Below, piece by piece: positions 25,630-34,903 of a stretch of 64,000 nucleotides of DNA. The stretch is taken from contig CAZVPI010000009.1 of NCBI GenBank assembly GCA_964628035.1, positions 37,203 to 101,202 of the forward strand, written 5' to 3'. This DNA is from UBA2199 sp964628035. GTDB taxonomy: Bacteria; Acidobacteriota; Aminicenantia; UBA2199. Position 1 is the first letter of the stretch. Every line of letters begins with the position of its first letter. The position numbers and the translations under genes were made by a program. The notes beneath the pieces are model-generated. The model searched no databases. It was not told where the DNA came from and saw only the letters and a list, made by a program, of their open reading frames with translations.

Positions 25630-26627
25630 AGCGATCCGTCCTGATCCTAGTCCTGGGACTTCTTGCGGGCGTTCGCGCCCCGTCCGCGACGGCGCCGGCC
25701 GCGGCCCAAGCCCGCGGCCCTTGCTACCGGCTGGAATTCACGATCCGCGGCGGAGCGATCTCCCGCGTGCTCTTCCTCTTCCCGCTGCGCATCTTCTATG
25801 ATGCATCGGCCGCCGTGGACCTGGAAACCGTGCGCGGGCAGGACGGGTCCCTGCAATTCTCCTTCGCCGGCCTGCCCCGGCCGGCGTACGTCCTGCGCAC
25901 GCTGGGCTTCGGCGGCAAGACCCTGGCGCTGCTGACCGTCGACGCCGGCGACGGAGCGGACGGTCCCTTTCGCGCCGCGCTGATCGGCCAGTGGCGCAGG
26001 CAGTTCCCCGAATTCGCCTCCCGGATCGGTGTTGTCAAGACCTTTCCCCATTTCCTGCGCCAGGCCGGCGCGGCGCCATTCTCCTTCCGGCGCGACGCGG
26101 CCGGTGCCTACCGCGACATCCTTTGCGGGCTGGAGCCGGCATACCGCCACGCCCCGGCGCACACCGGCCTCTATTTCAACGTGTTCCCGCTCCTGGCCGA
26201 CCTGCTGACCCTTCTCAACCAGCGCGCCCTGCCTCCCGGAAGCGCGAGCGGGCACGAGGGCCTGGCTGATGCCTGGAGCGGCGGCGAGATCGACCTTTCC
26301 GTTGACCTGAACCGCATCGCCGGTCTGCTGGAGAAGGTCGTGCAGTCGATGGTCACCGTGCGGCAAAAAGGCCGTTTCCGCCTGCAATACCGGGCCAGCG
26401 CCGCCGCAGGCGGCGGCTGGGATATCTGCGGCGAGGCCTTCCCCGACATCCCCGTCTGGAAGGGATTCATGATCCGGGAGATGCAGCGCCGCCTGCGCCT
26501 GGACGCGGAGGGGCTGCTCCAGGCCGATGAGATATGGCTCGGCTTGCGCGGCCGGAACGGACAGGGGGGCTGGGGCCGCCTGCGCTTGAGCCAATGGGAC
26601 GAAACCAGGAGGTGGAGCGATGAATGA
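25626..26627 (+). CDS. Exported protein of unknown function
   Basis: 333 residues starting in the ATGA overlap with the aldolase stop codon; the reading frame is open upstream but that part is a shadow of the aldolase. A signal peptide (SVLILVLGLLAGVRA) is followed by a beta-rich body without motifs I recognise. The N-terminal part (YRLEFTIRGGAISRVLFLFP) reads like an outer-envelope beta-strand domain. It overlaps fabD by 8 nt. The location predicts a periplasmic or outer-membrane role. Confidence 0.65.
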   Translation: MKRSVLILVLGLLAGVRAPSATAPAAAQARGPCYRLEFTIRGGAISRVLFLFPLRIFYDASAAVDLETVRGQDGSLQFSFAGLPRPAYVLRTLGFGGKTLALLTVDAGDGADGPFRAALIGQWRRQFPEFASRIGVVKTFPHFLRQAGAAPFSFRRDAAGAYRDILCGLEPAYRHAPAHTGLYFNVFPLLADLLTLLNQRALPPGSASGHEGLADAWSGGEIDLSVDLNRIAGLLEKVVQSMVTVRQKGRFRLQYRASAAAGGGWDICGEAFPDIPVWKGFMIREMQRRLRLDAEGLLQADEIWLGLRGRNGQGGWGRLRLSQWDETRRWSDE

Positions 26628-27570
26628 GGGGATTTTTCTGTTTCCCGGCCAGGGTTCACAGGCCGTGGGCATGGGCAAGGACCTTTTTGAGAAAAGCGAT
26701 ATCGCCAGGCGCACGTTCCTGCGCGCCGACGAAGTGCTGGGATACCCGCTGTCGCGCATCTGCTTCAACGGCCCCGAGGAGGAACTGAAGCTGACCCACA
26801 ACACGCAACCGGCCCTGCTGACCGTCTCCTACATCCTGTACATCCTGTGGGAAAAGGAGCCGCGCCTGGCCGCCGGCCACAGCCTGGGCGAATACTCGGC
26901 GTTCCTGTGCGCCGGCGTGTTCCGCTTCGAGGACGCTCTGCAGCTGGTGCACAAGCGCGGCCGCTACATGCAGGAAGCCGTGCCGGTGGGCAAGGGGGCC
27001 ATGGCCGCCCTGATCGGGGCCGACATCGCCTCGATCCGCGCCGCCGTGGAGGCGGTCAACCGCGAGATGGAACTCCTGCCCGCCGAACCCGGGGGTGTCC
27101 GCCGGGTGGTGAACCTGGCCAACTGGAACAGCGCCGGCCAGGTGGTGATCTCGGGGGAGAAGTCGGCGGTGGAGGAGGCGGTGCGCCGCCTGGGGGTCAA
27201 GTCGGTCTTCCTGCCCGTCTCGGCGCCCTTTCACTCGGAACTGATGCTTCCGGCGGAGGAAAGGCTTGCCGCCGACCTGGATGCCGTGGAATTCTCCGAC
27301 CCGCGCTTCCCGGTCATCAACAACTGGCAGGTGCAGAAGGTGACCCATGCCGCCGATGCCCGCGAAGGGCTGAAGCGCCAGGTTTCGCGGCCGGTGCGCT
27401 GGCATGAAACCATGGAGTCCATGCTGGATGACGCGGATGCGCTCCGCTTCGCCGAGGTCGGCAGCGGCAAGGTCCTGGCCGGGCTCCTCAAGCGGGCCGC
27501 GCGCGACCGCGGACGCCAGGTGCAGATCGTCAATATCGAAAACCTGGGAGACATCGAGAACAACCGCTGA
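26620..27570 (+). CDS. fabD: Malonyl-CoA--ACP transacylase (FabD)
   Basis: 316 residues. FLFPGQGSQAVGMG at the N-terminus, the nucleophile elbow AAGHSLGEYSAFLCAG with catalytic Ser, and the active-site His in VSAPFHSELM are all present. It loads malonate onto ACP. Unusually, it is separated from the fab operon at 15-19 kb and sits downstream of an aldolase and an exported protein. Confidence 0.93.
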   Translation: MNEGIFLFPGQGSQAVGMGKDLFEKSDIARRTFLRADEVLGYPLSRICFNGPEEELKLTHNTQPALLTVSYILYILWEKEPRLAAGHSLGEYSAFLCAGVFRFEDALQLVHKRGRYMQEAVPVGKGAMAALIGADIASIRAAVEAVNREMELLPAEPGGVRRVVNLANWNSAGQVVISGEKSAVEEAVRRLGVKSVFLPVSAPFHSELMLPAEERLAADLDAVEFSDPRFPVINNWQVQKVTHAADAREGLKRQVSRPVRWHETMESMLDDADALRFAEVGSGKVLAGLLKRAARDRGRQVQIVNIENLGDIENNR

Positions 27571-27767
27571 ATTCCCCCGACCGCCCGATGGGAGGGCAAA
27601 ATCAGGGCAGAAAGCGGCCTGAAAACGTCCTTGGCGGTATTTGAAAAAAATCATTTATTATAGGCAAAATACAGCAAAAAAACTCCGCAAGCAAGGCCTG
27701 ATTTGGGTTATGGGGCCGTGTGCATTTCCATATCGCCGATAAACCTATAAAAAAAACGATTAATGAC

Positions 27768-27796
27768 TTGACTTTTATTTTTCCTTATGTTAAGAA
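27768..27796 (+). promoter_or_regulatory. Putative promoter of the pil operon in an AT-rich leader
   Basis: The stretch 27630-27834 is strikingly AT-rich compared with its surroundings. TTGACT (27768-27773), a 17-nt spacer and TAAGAA (27791-27796) is the best promoter match; the -10 is weak. No other structure is identified here. Confidence 0.4.
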
Positions 27797-27834
27797 AAAA
27801 ACCAGTATGAAAATTACATACCGTGGAGAGTGCC

Positions 27835-28917
27835 ATGGCTTTAGTCAGTTTTAAAAAATCCAAGCCCATCGTCGGTCTCGACATCGGCTCCTTCTCCCTG
27901 AAACTGGTGGAGCTGAAGCCGAAGAAAAAAGGTTCGGAAACGCGCTATGAGCTGGTCTCCATCGGCTATGAACCCGTCCCCTACCAGGCCATCGTCGAGG
28001 GCAGCATCATGGACTCGACGGCGGTGGCCGAGGCCATCCAGCACATCTTCTACGACAGCAAGGCCAAGACCAGCCGCATCGCCTTCTCGGTGTCGGGGAG
28101 TTCGGTCATCGTCAAGCGCATCGAGGTGCAGCGGCTCAACCCCGATGAAATGCACGAGCACATCCTCTGGGAAGCCCGGCCGCATATCCCGTTCACGCCC
28201 GACGAGGTCAATATCGACTACGAGGTCATCGAGTCTCCCGATTCGCCGCCCGACCGCGTGGGCGTCATCCTGTCGGCCGTGCGCAAGGAGAAGCTGAACG
28301 ACTACCTGAACGTCATCACCAGCGCCAGCAAGGCCGCCGATATCGTCGACCTGGACTCCTTCGCCGCCCTGAACAGCGTCCTGCTCAACTACGAGCTCTA
28401 CCGGGACAAGGTCCTGGCCATCATCAACATCGGAGCCTCGATCTCCAACGTGATCATCTCCCGGGCCGGCCATCCGGTGTTCGTCCGCGACATCGCCTTC
28501 GGCGGCAACCAGTTCACCGACCTGCTGCAGAAGGAGCTGAACCTGAAGTACGAAAAGGCGGAGGCGGTCAAGAAGGGGCGCCCGGTGGAGGGCATCTCCA
28601 CCGCCGCCGTCAAACCGATCATCAACATCGTGCTCAACGACCTGCGCAACGAGATCAAGAAGACCTTCGAGTTCTACCGCTCCAACACGACCGAGGGGCG
28701 GATCGACAACATCCTGCTCAGCGGCGGCAGCGCCAGCCTGGAGGCGATCACCGACTTCTTCTCCCAGGAGTTCGACATCCCGGTGGAGGTGGTCAACCCC
28801 TTCAACAACATCGACATCAACTATAAAAAATTTGATCTGAACTTCATCAAAGACATGGCCCCGGTGTACAACGTCGCCGTCGGACTGGCGCTGCGGGCCG
28901 TGGGGGATGCAAAATGA
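27835..28917 (+). CDS. pilM: Type IV pilus assembly protein PilM
   Basis: 360 residues from the ATG preceded by GGAGAG; a GTG 12 nt upstream is the alternative. This actin-like ATPase fold shows IVGLDIGSFSLKLVEL (phosphate-1), IINIGASISNVII (phosphate-2) and ILLSGGSASL (adenosine). PilM sits on the cytoplasmic face and binds the PilN N-terminus. It is first in pilMNOPQ, with ATGA overlap into pilN. Unlike in many proteobacteria, the operon continues into lipoproteins and a TPR gene. Confidence 0.92.
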   Translation: MALVSFKKSKPIVGLDIGSFSLKLVELKPKKKGSETRYELVSIGYEPVPYQAIVEGSIMDSTAVAEAIQHIFYDSKAKTSRIAFSVSGSSVIVKRIEVQRLNPDEMHEHILWEARPHIPFTPDEVNIDYEVIESPDSPPDRVGVILSAVRKEKLNDYLNVITSASKAADIVDLDSFAALNSVLLNYELYRDKVLAIINIGASISNVIISRAGHPVFVRDIAFGGNQFTDLLQKELNLKYEKAEAVKKGRPVEGISTAAVKPIINIVLNDLRNEIKKTFEFYRSNTTEGRIDNILLSGGSASLEAITDFFSQEFDIPVEVVNPFNNIDINYKKFDLNFIKDMAPVYNVAVGLALRAVGDAK

Positions 28918-29516
28918 TCAAAATCAACCTGTTGCGGCCCGAGAAAAAGGAGGTCGCCGCGGGAGGGGGCGCGGCCGTCAGCTTCGTCGAGGAAGCCAAA
29001 CCGAGCAAGCTGAGCATCCCGGCCCTGGTCGCCGCCGTCGCCCTCACCGTGGTCGGCACCGGGCTGGCGTTTTTCCTGCAGGCGGGGGAGCTGTCGGAGC
29101 AGCAGAAGCTGCTCGAGGAACGGACGCTGCGCAAGGCCGAGCTGGAGAAGGTCCTGCAAGAGCTGGCCCAGATCGAGAAGACCAAGCTGGAGCTGGACAA
29201 GAAGATCAAGATCATCCAGGACCTGAAGCTGAGGCAGAAGGACGCGGTGCTGATGATGGACAAGATGTCGCGCGCCCTGCCCGAATGGGTCTGGCTGACC
29301 GACCTGACCTACCGCGGCACGGCGGTGGCCATCAGCGGCAAGGCCCTGTCCAACAACCTGATCGCCGACCTGATCAATAACCTGCAGAACTCGAGCTACT
29401 TCACCAACGTGCAGATCACCTCGAGCTCGCGCAAGAAGGAGTCCGGCATCGACATCTTCGAGTTCCGCATCAACTGCACCTTCGTGCCCCGCTCCGAACC
29501 CAAGAAGGCGGTGTAA
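28914..29516 (+). CDS. pilN: Type IV pilus inner-membrane protein PilN
   Basis: 200 residues. The N-terminal MIKINLLRPEKK is the conserved PilM-binding motif. One membrane helix (about residues 38-58), a coiled coil rich in Leu/Glu/Lys, and a ferredoxin-like periplasmic domain follow. It forms the alignment complex with PilO. The start overlaps pilM by 4 nt. Confidence 0.9.
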   Translation: MIKINLLRPEKKEVAAGGGAAVSFVEEAKPSKLSIPALVAAVALTVVGTGLAFFLQAGELSEQQKLLEERTLRKAELEKVLQELAQIEKTKLELDKKIKIIQDLKLRQKDAVLMMDKMSRALPEWVWLTDLTYRGTAVAISGKALSNNLIADLINNLQNSSYFTNVQITSSSRKKESGIDIFEFRINCTFVPRSEPKKAV

Positions 29517-29518
29517 GC

Positions 29519-30154
29519 ATGGATATCCAAAATCTACCCTGGTACGGCCAGCTGCTGCTGTTCCTGCTGCTGGGCGCCGTGGTGTTCGGCATCTTCTATT
29601 TCGTCGTCTATTCGCCCAGGCAGGACGAGATCGATTCCATCGTCAAGCGCAGCGAGGCGCTGCTGGTGGAGATCCGCAAGGCGGAGAAGAGCGAGGCCAA
29701 GCTGGAAAAGCTGAAAGAGGAGGCTGCGGCCAACGAGAAGATCCTGGAGGAGCTGAAAGGCATCCTGCCGGAAAAGATGGAATTCGCCCAGCACCTGCGC
29801 AAGATCCAGGCCATCGCCTCCAACGCCCGGCTGCGCACCTCCACCTTCAACTTCAACAAGGAGATCCCCCGCGATTATTACTTCGAGCGGCCGATCGCCA
29901 TCAACTTGGAGGGCAATTTCCACAACCTGGGCATCTTTTTCGACCAGGTCTCGCGGCTGAAGAAGATCTTCACCATCGACGGCCTGCACATCTCGCCGCT
30001 CAAGGGCATGAACTTCGACTACACCATCAATGCCACCTTCAGCGCCACGACCTACATCTACCGCGAAGGCGCCCCGGTTAAGAAGCCGGGGGCCAGGCGC
30101 CCGCCGCCGCGTCGGGGCGCCGCGTCCTCAGGGGACGATATGGGAGGGATTTAA
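29519..30154 (+). CDS. pilO: Type IV pilus inner-membrane protein PilO
   Basis: 211 residues: a membrane helix near the start (LLLFLLLGAVVFGIFYFVVY), a coiled coil (about 40-85), then the PilO periplasmic fold (AQHLRKIQAIASNARLRTST). It pairs with PilN. The C-terminus has a short basic Pro/Arg tail. It lies 2 nt after pilN and directly abuts pilP. Confidence 0.9.
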   Translation: MDIQNLPWYGQLLLFLLLGAVVFGIFYFVVYSPRQDEIDSIVKRSEALLVEIRKAEKSEAKLEKLKEEAAANEKILEELKGILPEKMEFAQHLRKIQAIASNARLRTSTFNFNKEIPRDYYFERPIAINLEGNFHNLGIFFDQVSRLKKIFTIDGLHISPLKGMNFDYTINATFSATTYIYREGAPVKKPGARRPPPRRGAASSGDDMGGI

Positions 30155-30640
30155 ATGAAAATTCTTCTGGCACTGCTTCTGTTGTTCCCCCTGTTCCTGC
30201 AGGCGCAGGAGGTGCCGCTGGACATCCCGCCGGCGGAGGGGGAGGAGGAGGCTGAGATGCTCAGCGTCCAGCCCGGCGAATTCGTCTACAATCCCGAGGG
30301 CCGCCGCGACCCCTTCTGGAACCTGCTGCAGGGCAAGAGCGTCAAGGAGAACCGCGAGGCCATCGAAGGGATCGCCGGGCTGATGATCGACGAGCTCGAA
30401 CTCGAGGGCATCGTCTTCGCCCAGGGAGAGTTCAAGGCGCTGCTCAAGGGACCCGACACCCGGCCCTATGTGGTGGGCATCGGCGACAAGGTCTACGACG
30501 GGGAGGTCGTGGCTATGGACCGGAATTCCATCAGTTTCAGGAAGAGCCTGACCGTGGCCCTGGCCGGACAGAAGGACCGCGTGATCATAAAGACCTTAAA
30601 TCCTGAAGAGGAGGAGATGAATGAGACAAGCGACAACTAG
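30155..30640 (+). CDS. pilP: Type IV pilus assembly protein PilP
   Basis: 161 residues with an N-terminal signal (ILLALLLLFPLFLQA). No lipobox Cys is present, unlike classical PilP lipoproteins. The conserved NPEGRRDPFWNLL start of the homology region is followed by a beta-sandwich. PilP links PilN/PilO to the PilQ secretin. It overlaps pilQ by 20 nt. Confidence 0.85.
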   Translation: MKILLALLLLFPLFLQAQEVPLDIPPAEGEEEAEMLSVQPGEFVYNPEGRRDPFWNLLQGKSVKENREAIEGIAGLMIDELELEGIVFAQGEFKALLKGPDTRPYVVGIGDKVYDGEVVAMDRNSISFRKSLTVALAGQKDRVIIKTLNPEEEEMNETSDN

Positions 30641-32915
30641 GATTTTGCTGATACTTTTCATCAGTTCCTTCTGCCTGGGACTCGGGGCCAAGGTGACGAT
30701 CAGCAAGATCGAGTATTTCCCGGGCGAGGATTTCGTGCAGCTGCACATGCAGACCGACAAGATCCTGCCCATCCCCGACATCTTCTACCCGGAAAAGGAC
30801 AACCTGAAGCGTCTGGTCATGCGGATCCAGGACGCCGACTTCCAGGCCGGAGCCCCGTCCCTGGCCATCGATTCTCCGGTGGTGCGGTCGCTGCAGGTGC
30901 GCCCCGGCGCCGAGTATGCCGAAGTGGAGATCCTGCTCCGCGAGGAAGCCAACTACCGCGTCTTCACCAACCAGACCGGCCTGTACATCGAGTTCCCGGT
31001 GCGCAAGGGCCTTGCCGCCGCGCCCAAGCCGCCGCAGCTGACGCCCGTCGCCGCCCCCCAGCCCGCTCCGGCCGCCTCCGGCCGGGTCAGCCTGCGCGAC
31101 GTGCGCGTCGCCGGCCAGGAACCGGGCCGCATCCGCTTCGAGCTGGCGCTGTCGCGCGAAACCGAATACCGCGTCATTCCCATCGAACAGGAGCCGGTGC
31201 GCCTGGCCATCGACCTGCAGAACGCCCAGTCGCGGCGGATCAACAAGACCGTCAACCTGCGCAACGTCAAGGCCATCCGCGGCGGCAACAACAGCAGCGA
31301 CGTCTACCGCGTCGTCTTCGACCTGGATTACCTGAAGCATTTCTCCGTCCAGGCCAAGGGCGACCTGCTCGAGGTCGAGTTCTTCGACGCCCCGCAGGTC
31401 GCCGCGGCGGCCCAAGCCGCGCCGCCCGCCGCAGCGCCGGCCGCGACTCCGGTCGCCGAGGCGGCCCCGACGCCGGCCGTCGCCGGCGAAGCTCCGGTCC
31501 GTCTCGCCCCCGCGGCCATGGCCGTCGCCGGCAAGCCCGAGGCGTCGCCGCCCGCGGCCCGCTTCTTCGGCCCGGAGAAGTCCAAGGCCGAGGAGGACGC
31601 GGCCCTGAGCGCGGAGCCGCCCCAGGAGGCGCCCGCCGTCGACCTCAACTACGAGAAGCAGACCGTCGACGAGGGCCGTCCCCAGTACTCGGGCGAGCCC
31701 TACGACTTTTCCTTCAAGAACGCCGACATCAGCAACATCTTGAAATTCATCGCCAAGGTCTCGGGGCTGAACATGGTCATCAACCCCAACGTCACCGGCA
31801 AGTTCACCTGCGAGCTGGTGCAGGTTCCCTGGGACCAGGCCCTGGAGATCATGCTCAAGGTCAACGGCCTGGACATGATCCAGGAGGGCAACATCCTGCG
31901 CATCGGCCGCGTCGAGGACCTGGCCCAGGAGGCCAAGCGCCGCCAGGAACTGCGCGAGGCGCGCGAGATGGAGGGCAACCTCGAGGTCTCCACCCGCACC
32001 CTCAGCTTCGCCAAGGTCGGCGCCGTGCAGGGCATCCTCAAGAAGCAGATGAGCCCGCGCGGCGAGCTGGTCATCGACGAGCGCACCAACACCCTGATCA
32101 TCTCCGAGGTCCCCGAGCGCATCAAGATCATCGACGGCCTGATCGACACCCTGGACGCAGCCAACCCCCAGGTGCAGATCGAGGCGCGCATCGTCGAGAC
32201 CTCCAGCGAGTCGCTGAACACCTTCGGCATCCAGTGGGGGGTCAACGCCGTGGCCAACTCCTCCTACGGCAACCAGACCAACCTGGTCTTCCCCAACTCG
32301 GCCCAGCTCGGCGGCGTGGTCGAGAGCAAGACCAACCCCATGGGCTATGTGGTCAACGTGCCCACGGCCGACAGCGTCCTCTTCCCCAAGATCACGCTGG
32401 GCAACATCGCCGGCACCTTCAACCTTGACGTGGCCCTGAGCGCCCTCACCTCCAAGGGCAAGGCGCGCATCATCTCGTCGCCGCGCACCACCACCCAGAA
32501 CAACATGCCCGCCGAGATCACCCAGGGCGAGCGCATCCCCATCCAGACGAACCAGAACAACACCATCACCACCCAGTACATCAACGCCGCCCTGGAGCTG
32601 AAGATCACGCCGCAGATCACGGCCCGCGGCTCGGTGATCATGCAGGTGGACATCAAGAACGACATCGCCGACTTCTCCAAGCCGGTCAACGGCATGCCCA
32701 CCATCAAGACCGAGACGGCCAAGACGACGGTCATGGCCAGCGACGGCGGCACCATCGTCCTCGGCGGCCTGTACAAGATCAACGAGGACCGCAGCAACAC
32801 CGGCGTCCCCGTCCTGAGCAAGCTGCCGCTGATCGGCTCGCTGTTCAGGAATTCGCGCCGGTACGGCAAGACGCAGGAGCTGATGATCTTCATCACTCCG
32901 CGCATCATCAAGTAG
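30621..32915 (+). CDS. pilQ: Type IV pilus secretin PilQ
   Basis: 764 residues. A signal peptide is followed by two AMIN-type domains (about 23-125 and 155-260) that bind peptidoglycan, an Ala/Pro-rich linker (about 260-345), a secretin N domain (YDFSFKNADISNILKFIAKV), and the C-terminal secretin barrel with EARIVETSSES and TIVLGGLYKINEDRS, then LPLIGSLFRNS. It forms the outer-membrane pore for the pilus, confirming a diderm cell. Confidence 0.95.
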   Translation: MRQATTRILLILFISSFCLGLGAKVTISKIEYFPGEDFVQLHMQTDKILPIPDIFYPEKDNLKRLVMRIQDADFQAGAPSLAIDSPVVRSLQVRPGAEYAEVEILLREEANYRVFTNQTGLYIEFPVRKGLAAAPKPPQLTPVAAPQPAPAASGRVSLRDVRVAGQEPGRIRFELALSRETEYRVIPIEQEPVRLAIDLQNAQSRRINKTVNLRNVKAIRGGNNSSDVYRVVFDLDYLKHFSVQAKGDLLEVEFFDAPQVAAAAQAAPPAAAPAATPVAEAAPTPAVAGEAPVRLAPAAMAVAGKPEASPPAARFFGPEKSKAEEDAALSAEPPQEAPAVDLNYEKQTVDEGRPQYSGEPYDFSFKNADISNILKFIAKVSGLNMVINPNVTGKFTCELVQVPWDQALEIMLKVNGLDMIQEGNILRIGRVEDLAQEAKRRQELREAREMEGNLEVSTRTLSFAKVGAVQGILKKQMSPRGELVIDERTNTLIISEVPERIKIIDGLIDTLDAANPQVQIEARIVETSSESLNTFGIQWGVNAVANSSYGNQTNLVFPNSAQLGGVVESKTNPMGYVVNVPTADSVLFPKITLGNIAGTFNLDVALSALTSKGKARIISSPRTTTQNNMPAEITQGERIPIQTNQNNTITTQYINAALELKITPQITARGSVIMQVDIKNDIADFSKPVNGMPTIKTETAKTTVMASDGGTIVLGGLYKINEDRSNTGVPVLSKLPLIGSLFRNSRRYGKTQELMIFITPRIIK

Positions 32916-32924
32916 GAGGGAAGA

Positions 32925-33539
32925 ATGAAACTGAAATTCTTGGTCCTGATCATAGCGGCGCTGCTCCTTTCCAGCTGCCTGGCCAAGGAGAACGACACCA
33001 CGTCGGCGAGCTTCCTGGTGATCAACTCCCTGACCGGCAACGATCTGGAAGGCAACGCCGGCTCGACCACGGTGTTCTCCGACGTCCTGCAGGGGGGAGG
33101 GATCTACAATGACAACGGCGTGGCCTCCGTCACCACGCTGACCTACAACCCCATGGAGGATTCCGAGGAGCATGACATCACCTATTACATGAACGTCATC
33201 GTCGACCAGATCGACGTCGAGTTCATGCGCACCGACGGCCGCAACGTGGAGGGGGTCGACGTCCCCTACCGCTTCACGCAGCCGCTCAACATGCTGGTCC
33301 CGGTCGATGAGACGATCGAGATCCCCTTCGTGCTGATCCGCCACGTGGCCAAGCTGGAGATGCCGCTGCTGGCGCTGCGGGAAACCCCCAGCCAGTCCTT
33401 CGTCCTGCAGCTGGTGGCCAAGGTCACCCTGCACGGCAAGGACCTGGGCGGCCACCGCGTGGCCCCGGTCAGCGGCTATGTCTCCGTCTGGTGCGCCGAT
33501 TTCGCCGACCCCGAGCCCGAACCCGAGCCGACGACCTGA
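32925..33539 (+). CDS. Putative lipoprotein of the pil operon
   Basis: 204 residues with lipobox LSSC (Cys18). The body is acidic and beta-rich (TYYMNVIVDQIDVEFMRTDG) and ends in a PEPEPEP tail. It follows pilQ by 9 nt with GGAGGG before the ATG. Its place suggests a pilus-associated envelope lipoprotein, perhaps a pilotin-like or minor structural factor. No family was recognised. Confidence 0.7.
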   Translation: MKLKFLVLIIAALLLSSCLAKENDTTSASFLVINSLTGNDLEGNAGSTTVFSDVLQGGGIYNDNGVASVTTLTYNPMEDSEEHDITYYMNVIVDQIDVEFMRTDGRNVEGVDVPYRFTQPLNMLVPVDETIEIPFVLIRHVAKLEMPLLALRETPSQSFVLQLVAKVTLHGKDLGGHRVAPVSGYVSVWCADFADPEPEPEPTT

Positions 33540-33554
33540 TCGCGGGAGGAAACC

Positions 33555-34070
33555 ATGAAAAAGGCTTTGTATCTTCTCTTGATGGCCAGCTGGATCCTGT
33601 TTGCCGCCTCCTGCACGCGCAGCGAGATCGACGACCCGACTTGGGACGATCCGGCCGGCTACTACATCCTGGTGGAAGGCACGGCCAGCCCGGCCGTGCT
33701 CTTTATCGACGGCAACATCCACACCAGCCAGATCGTCGTCCGCGTCCGCGACTCCAAGAACCGTCCCGTCGCCGGCGGCACCGTCTTCTTCGAGCAGCTG
33801 CCCGACAGCCTGTCGCACCAGCAGGTGGACTGGGGCTATTTCGACAACGGCGCCGTGACCATCCGCAAGGTGACCGACGGCAACGGCGAGGCGCGCGTGA
33901 CGTTCTTCGGCCCGGTGCGCTTCTATTCCGGCGGCATGATCATCCACGCCCTGCTGGAAGTGGACGGCCGCGCCTACCGGGGCAGCGCCAGCCACGTGGG
34001 CACCGTGCCCCAGGATTACATCGCCATCACCATGTACAACAGCGCCGGGGCAGCGGCCGGGTCCCGCTAG
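33555..34070 (+). CDS. Putative lipoprotein with bacterial Ig-like (Big_1-type) domain
   Basis: 171 residues with lipobox AASC (Cys20). The segment IVVRVRDSKNRPVAGGTVFF, followed by VTDGNGEARVTFF, is the strand pattern of Big_1/invasin-type Ig domains. It lies 15 nt after the preceding lipoprotein gene with GGGAGG before the ATG. It probably acts as an envelope scaffold or adhesin-like part in the pilus operon. Confidence 0.7.
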   Translation: MKKALYLLLMASWILFAASCTRSEIDDPTWDDPAGYYILVEGTASPAVLFIDGNIHTSQIVVRVRDSKNRPVAGGTVFFEQLPDSLSHQQVDWGYFDNGAVTIRKVTDGNGEARVTFFGPVRFYSGGMIIHALLEVDGRAYRGSASHVGTVPQDYIAITMYNSAGAAAGSR

Positions 34071-34147
34071 CCCGGGCGTTTCCGCCGGCGCCCGGTAGCG
34101 CGGCCCGCTTGGCGGGCGCGCGGACCGGGAAGCCCAGAGAGGTAGAC

Positions 34148-34903
34148 GTGGCCGCTTTTCAGAGTGAACGGGAGCACCTGGCGCAGCTGGAGTGGCTGTT
34201 CCAGCAGAAGAAATTCGCCGAGGGACTGGCCCGCACCGAGTCGGTCCTGCGCGAATTCCCCGCGTCCTTCCACCTGAAATTCCTGCGCTACCGCTTCCTG
34301 CGCCAGATGGAGCAGCCGGCCGAGGCCCTGCGGCTGCTGCGCGAGATGCACGCCATGTCGGGAGACAACATCCTGGTGGTGCGCGAGCTCGCCGACCTGC
34401 ATTTCCAGCAGAAACAATACGCCGAAAGCCTGCTCTGGTACAACAAGCTGGCTTTCCTCGACTCGTTCAACAGCCAGGCCCAGGAGCGGATCAGGTTCCT
34501 GAAGGGAGTGCTGCAGACGGCGGTCTCCGACCGCCTGGCCGACACCAAGGCCGAATTCCGGCCCGAGGCGGAGGCCGCCACGCCGCCCCCGTCGCCTTCC
34601 GCCCCGGCGCCTTCCGCCCCGGCGCCGCCTGCGCCCGAGCCCGGCCCCGCTCCCCGGGAAGAGGAGGCCGGCGGGCTGCATTTCCAGACCGAGAGCGCCG
34701 CCCAGCTCTATTTCCAGCAGGGACTGTACCGTGAGGCCCTGGCCATCTACAAGAACCTGTTCGAAAAGACGGGCCGCACCGACCATTTCCAGAAGATCCA
34801 GGCCATCCTCCGCCGGCAGCGGGCCGAGCGCGGCCGCCGGGTCATCGAACGCCTGCAGCGCCTCCGCGACGCGCTGTGCGAAAGGGAGAGGCCCCTTGTT
34901 TAA
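34148..34903 (+). CDS. TPR-repeat protein
   Basis: 251 residues from GTG at 34148 (AGAGAGG upstream); the frame is open further upstream only as a shadow of the lipoprotein genes. Tandem TPR-like helices (LEWLFQQKKFAEGLARTESV, then VVRELADLHFQQKQYAESLL) are followed by a Pro/Ala-rich linker and one more TPR (AAQLYFQQGLYREALAIYK). No signal peptide, so cytoplasmic. It overlaps the next gene by 8 nt, which suggests the two products work as a pair. Confidence 0.75.
   Translation: MAAFQSEREHLAQLEWLFQQKKFAEGLARTESVLREFPASFHLKFLRYRFLRQMEQPAEALRLLREMHAMSGDNILVVRELADLHFQQKQYAESLLWYNKLAFLDSFNSQAQERIRFLKGVLQTAVSDRLADTKAEFRPEAEAATPPPSPSAPAPSAPAPPAPEPGPAPREEEAGGLHFQTESAAQLYFQQGLYREALAIYKNLFEKTGRTDHFQKIQAILRRQRAERGRRVIERLQRLRDALCERERPLV

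Noticed and set aside
30585..33995. A 1136-codon minus-strand ORF.
   Set aside because: It lies antisense to pilQ and two lipoprotein genes, is Asp/Gly/His/Val-biased and has no motif. It is a codon-bias shadow.
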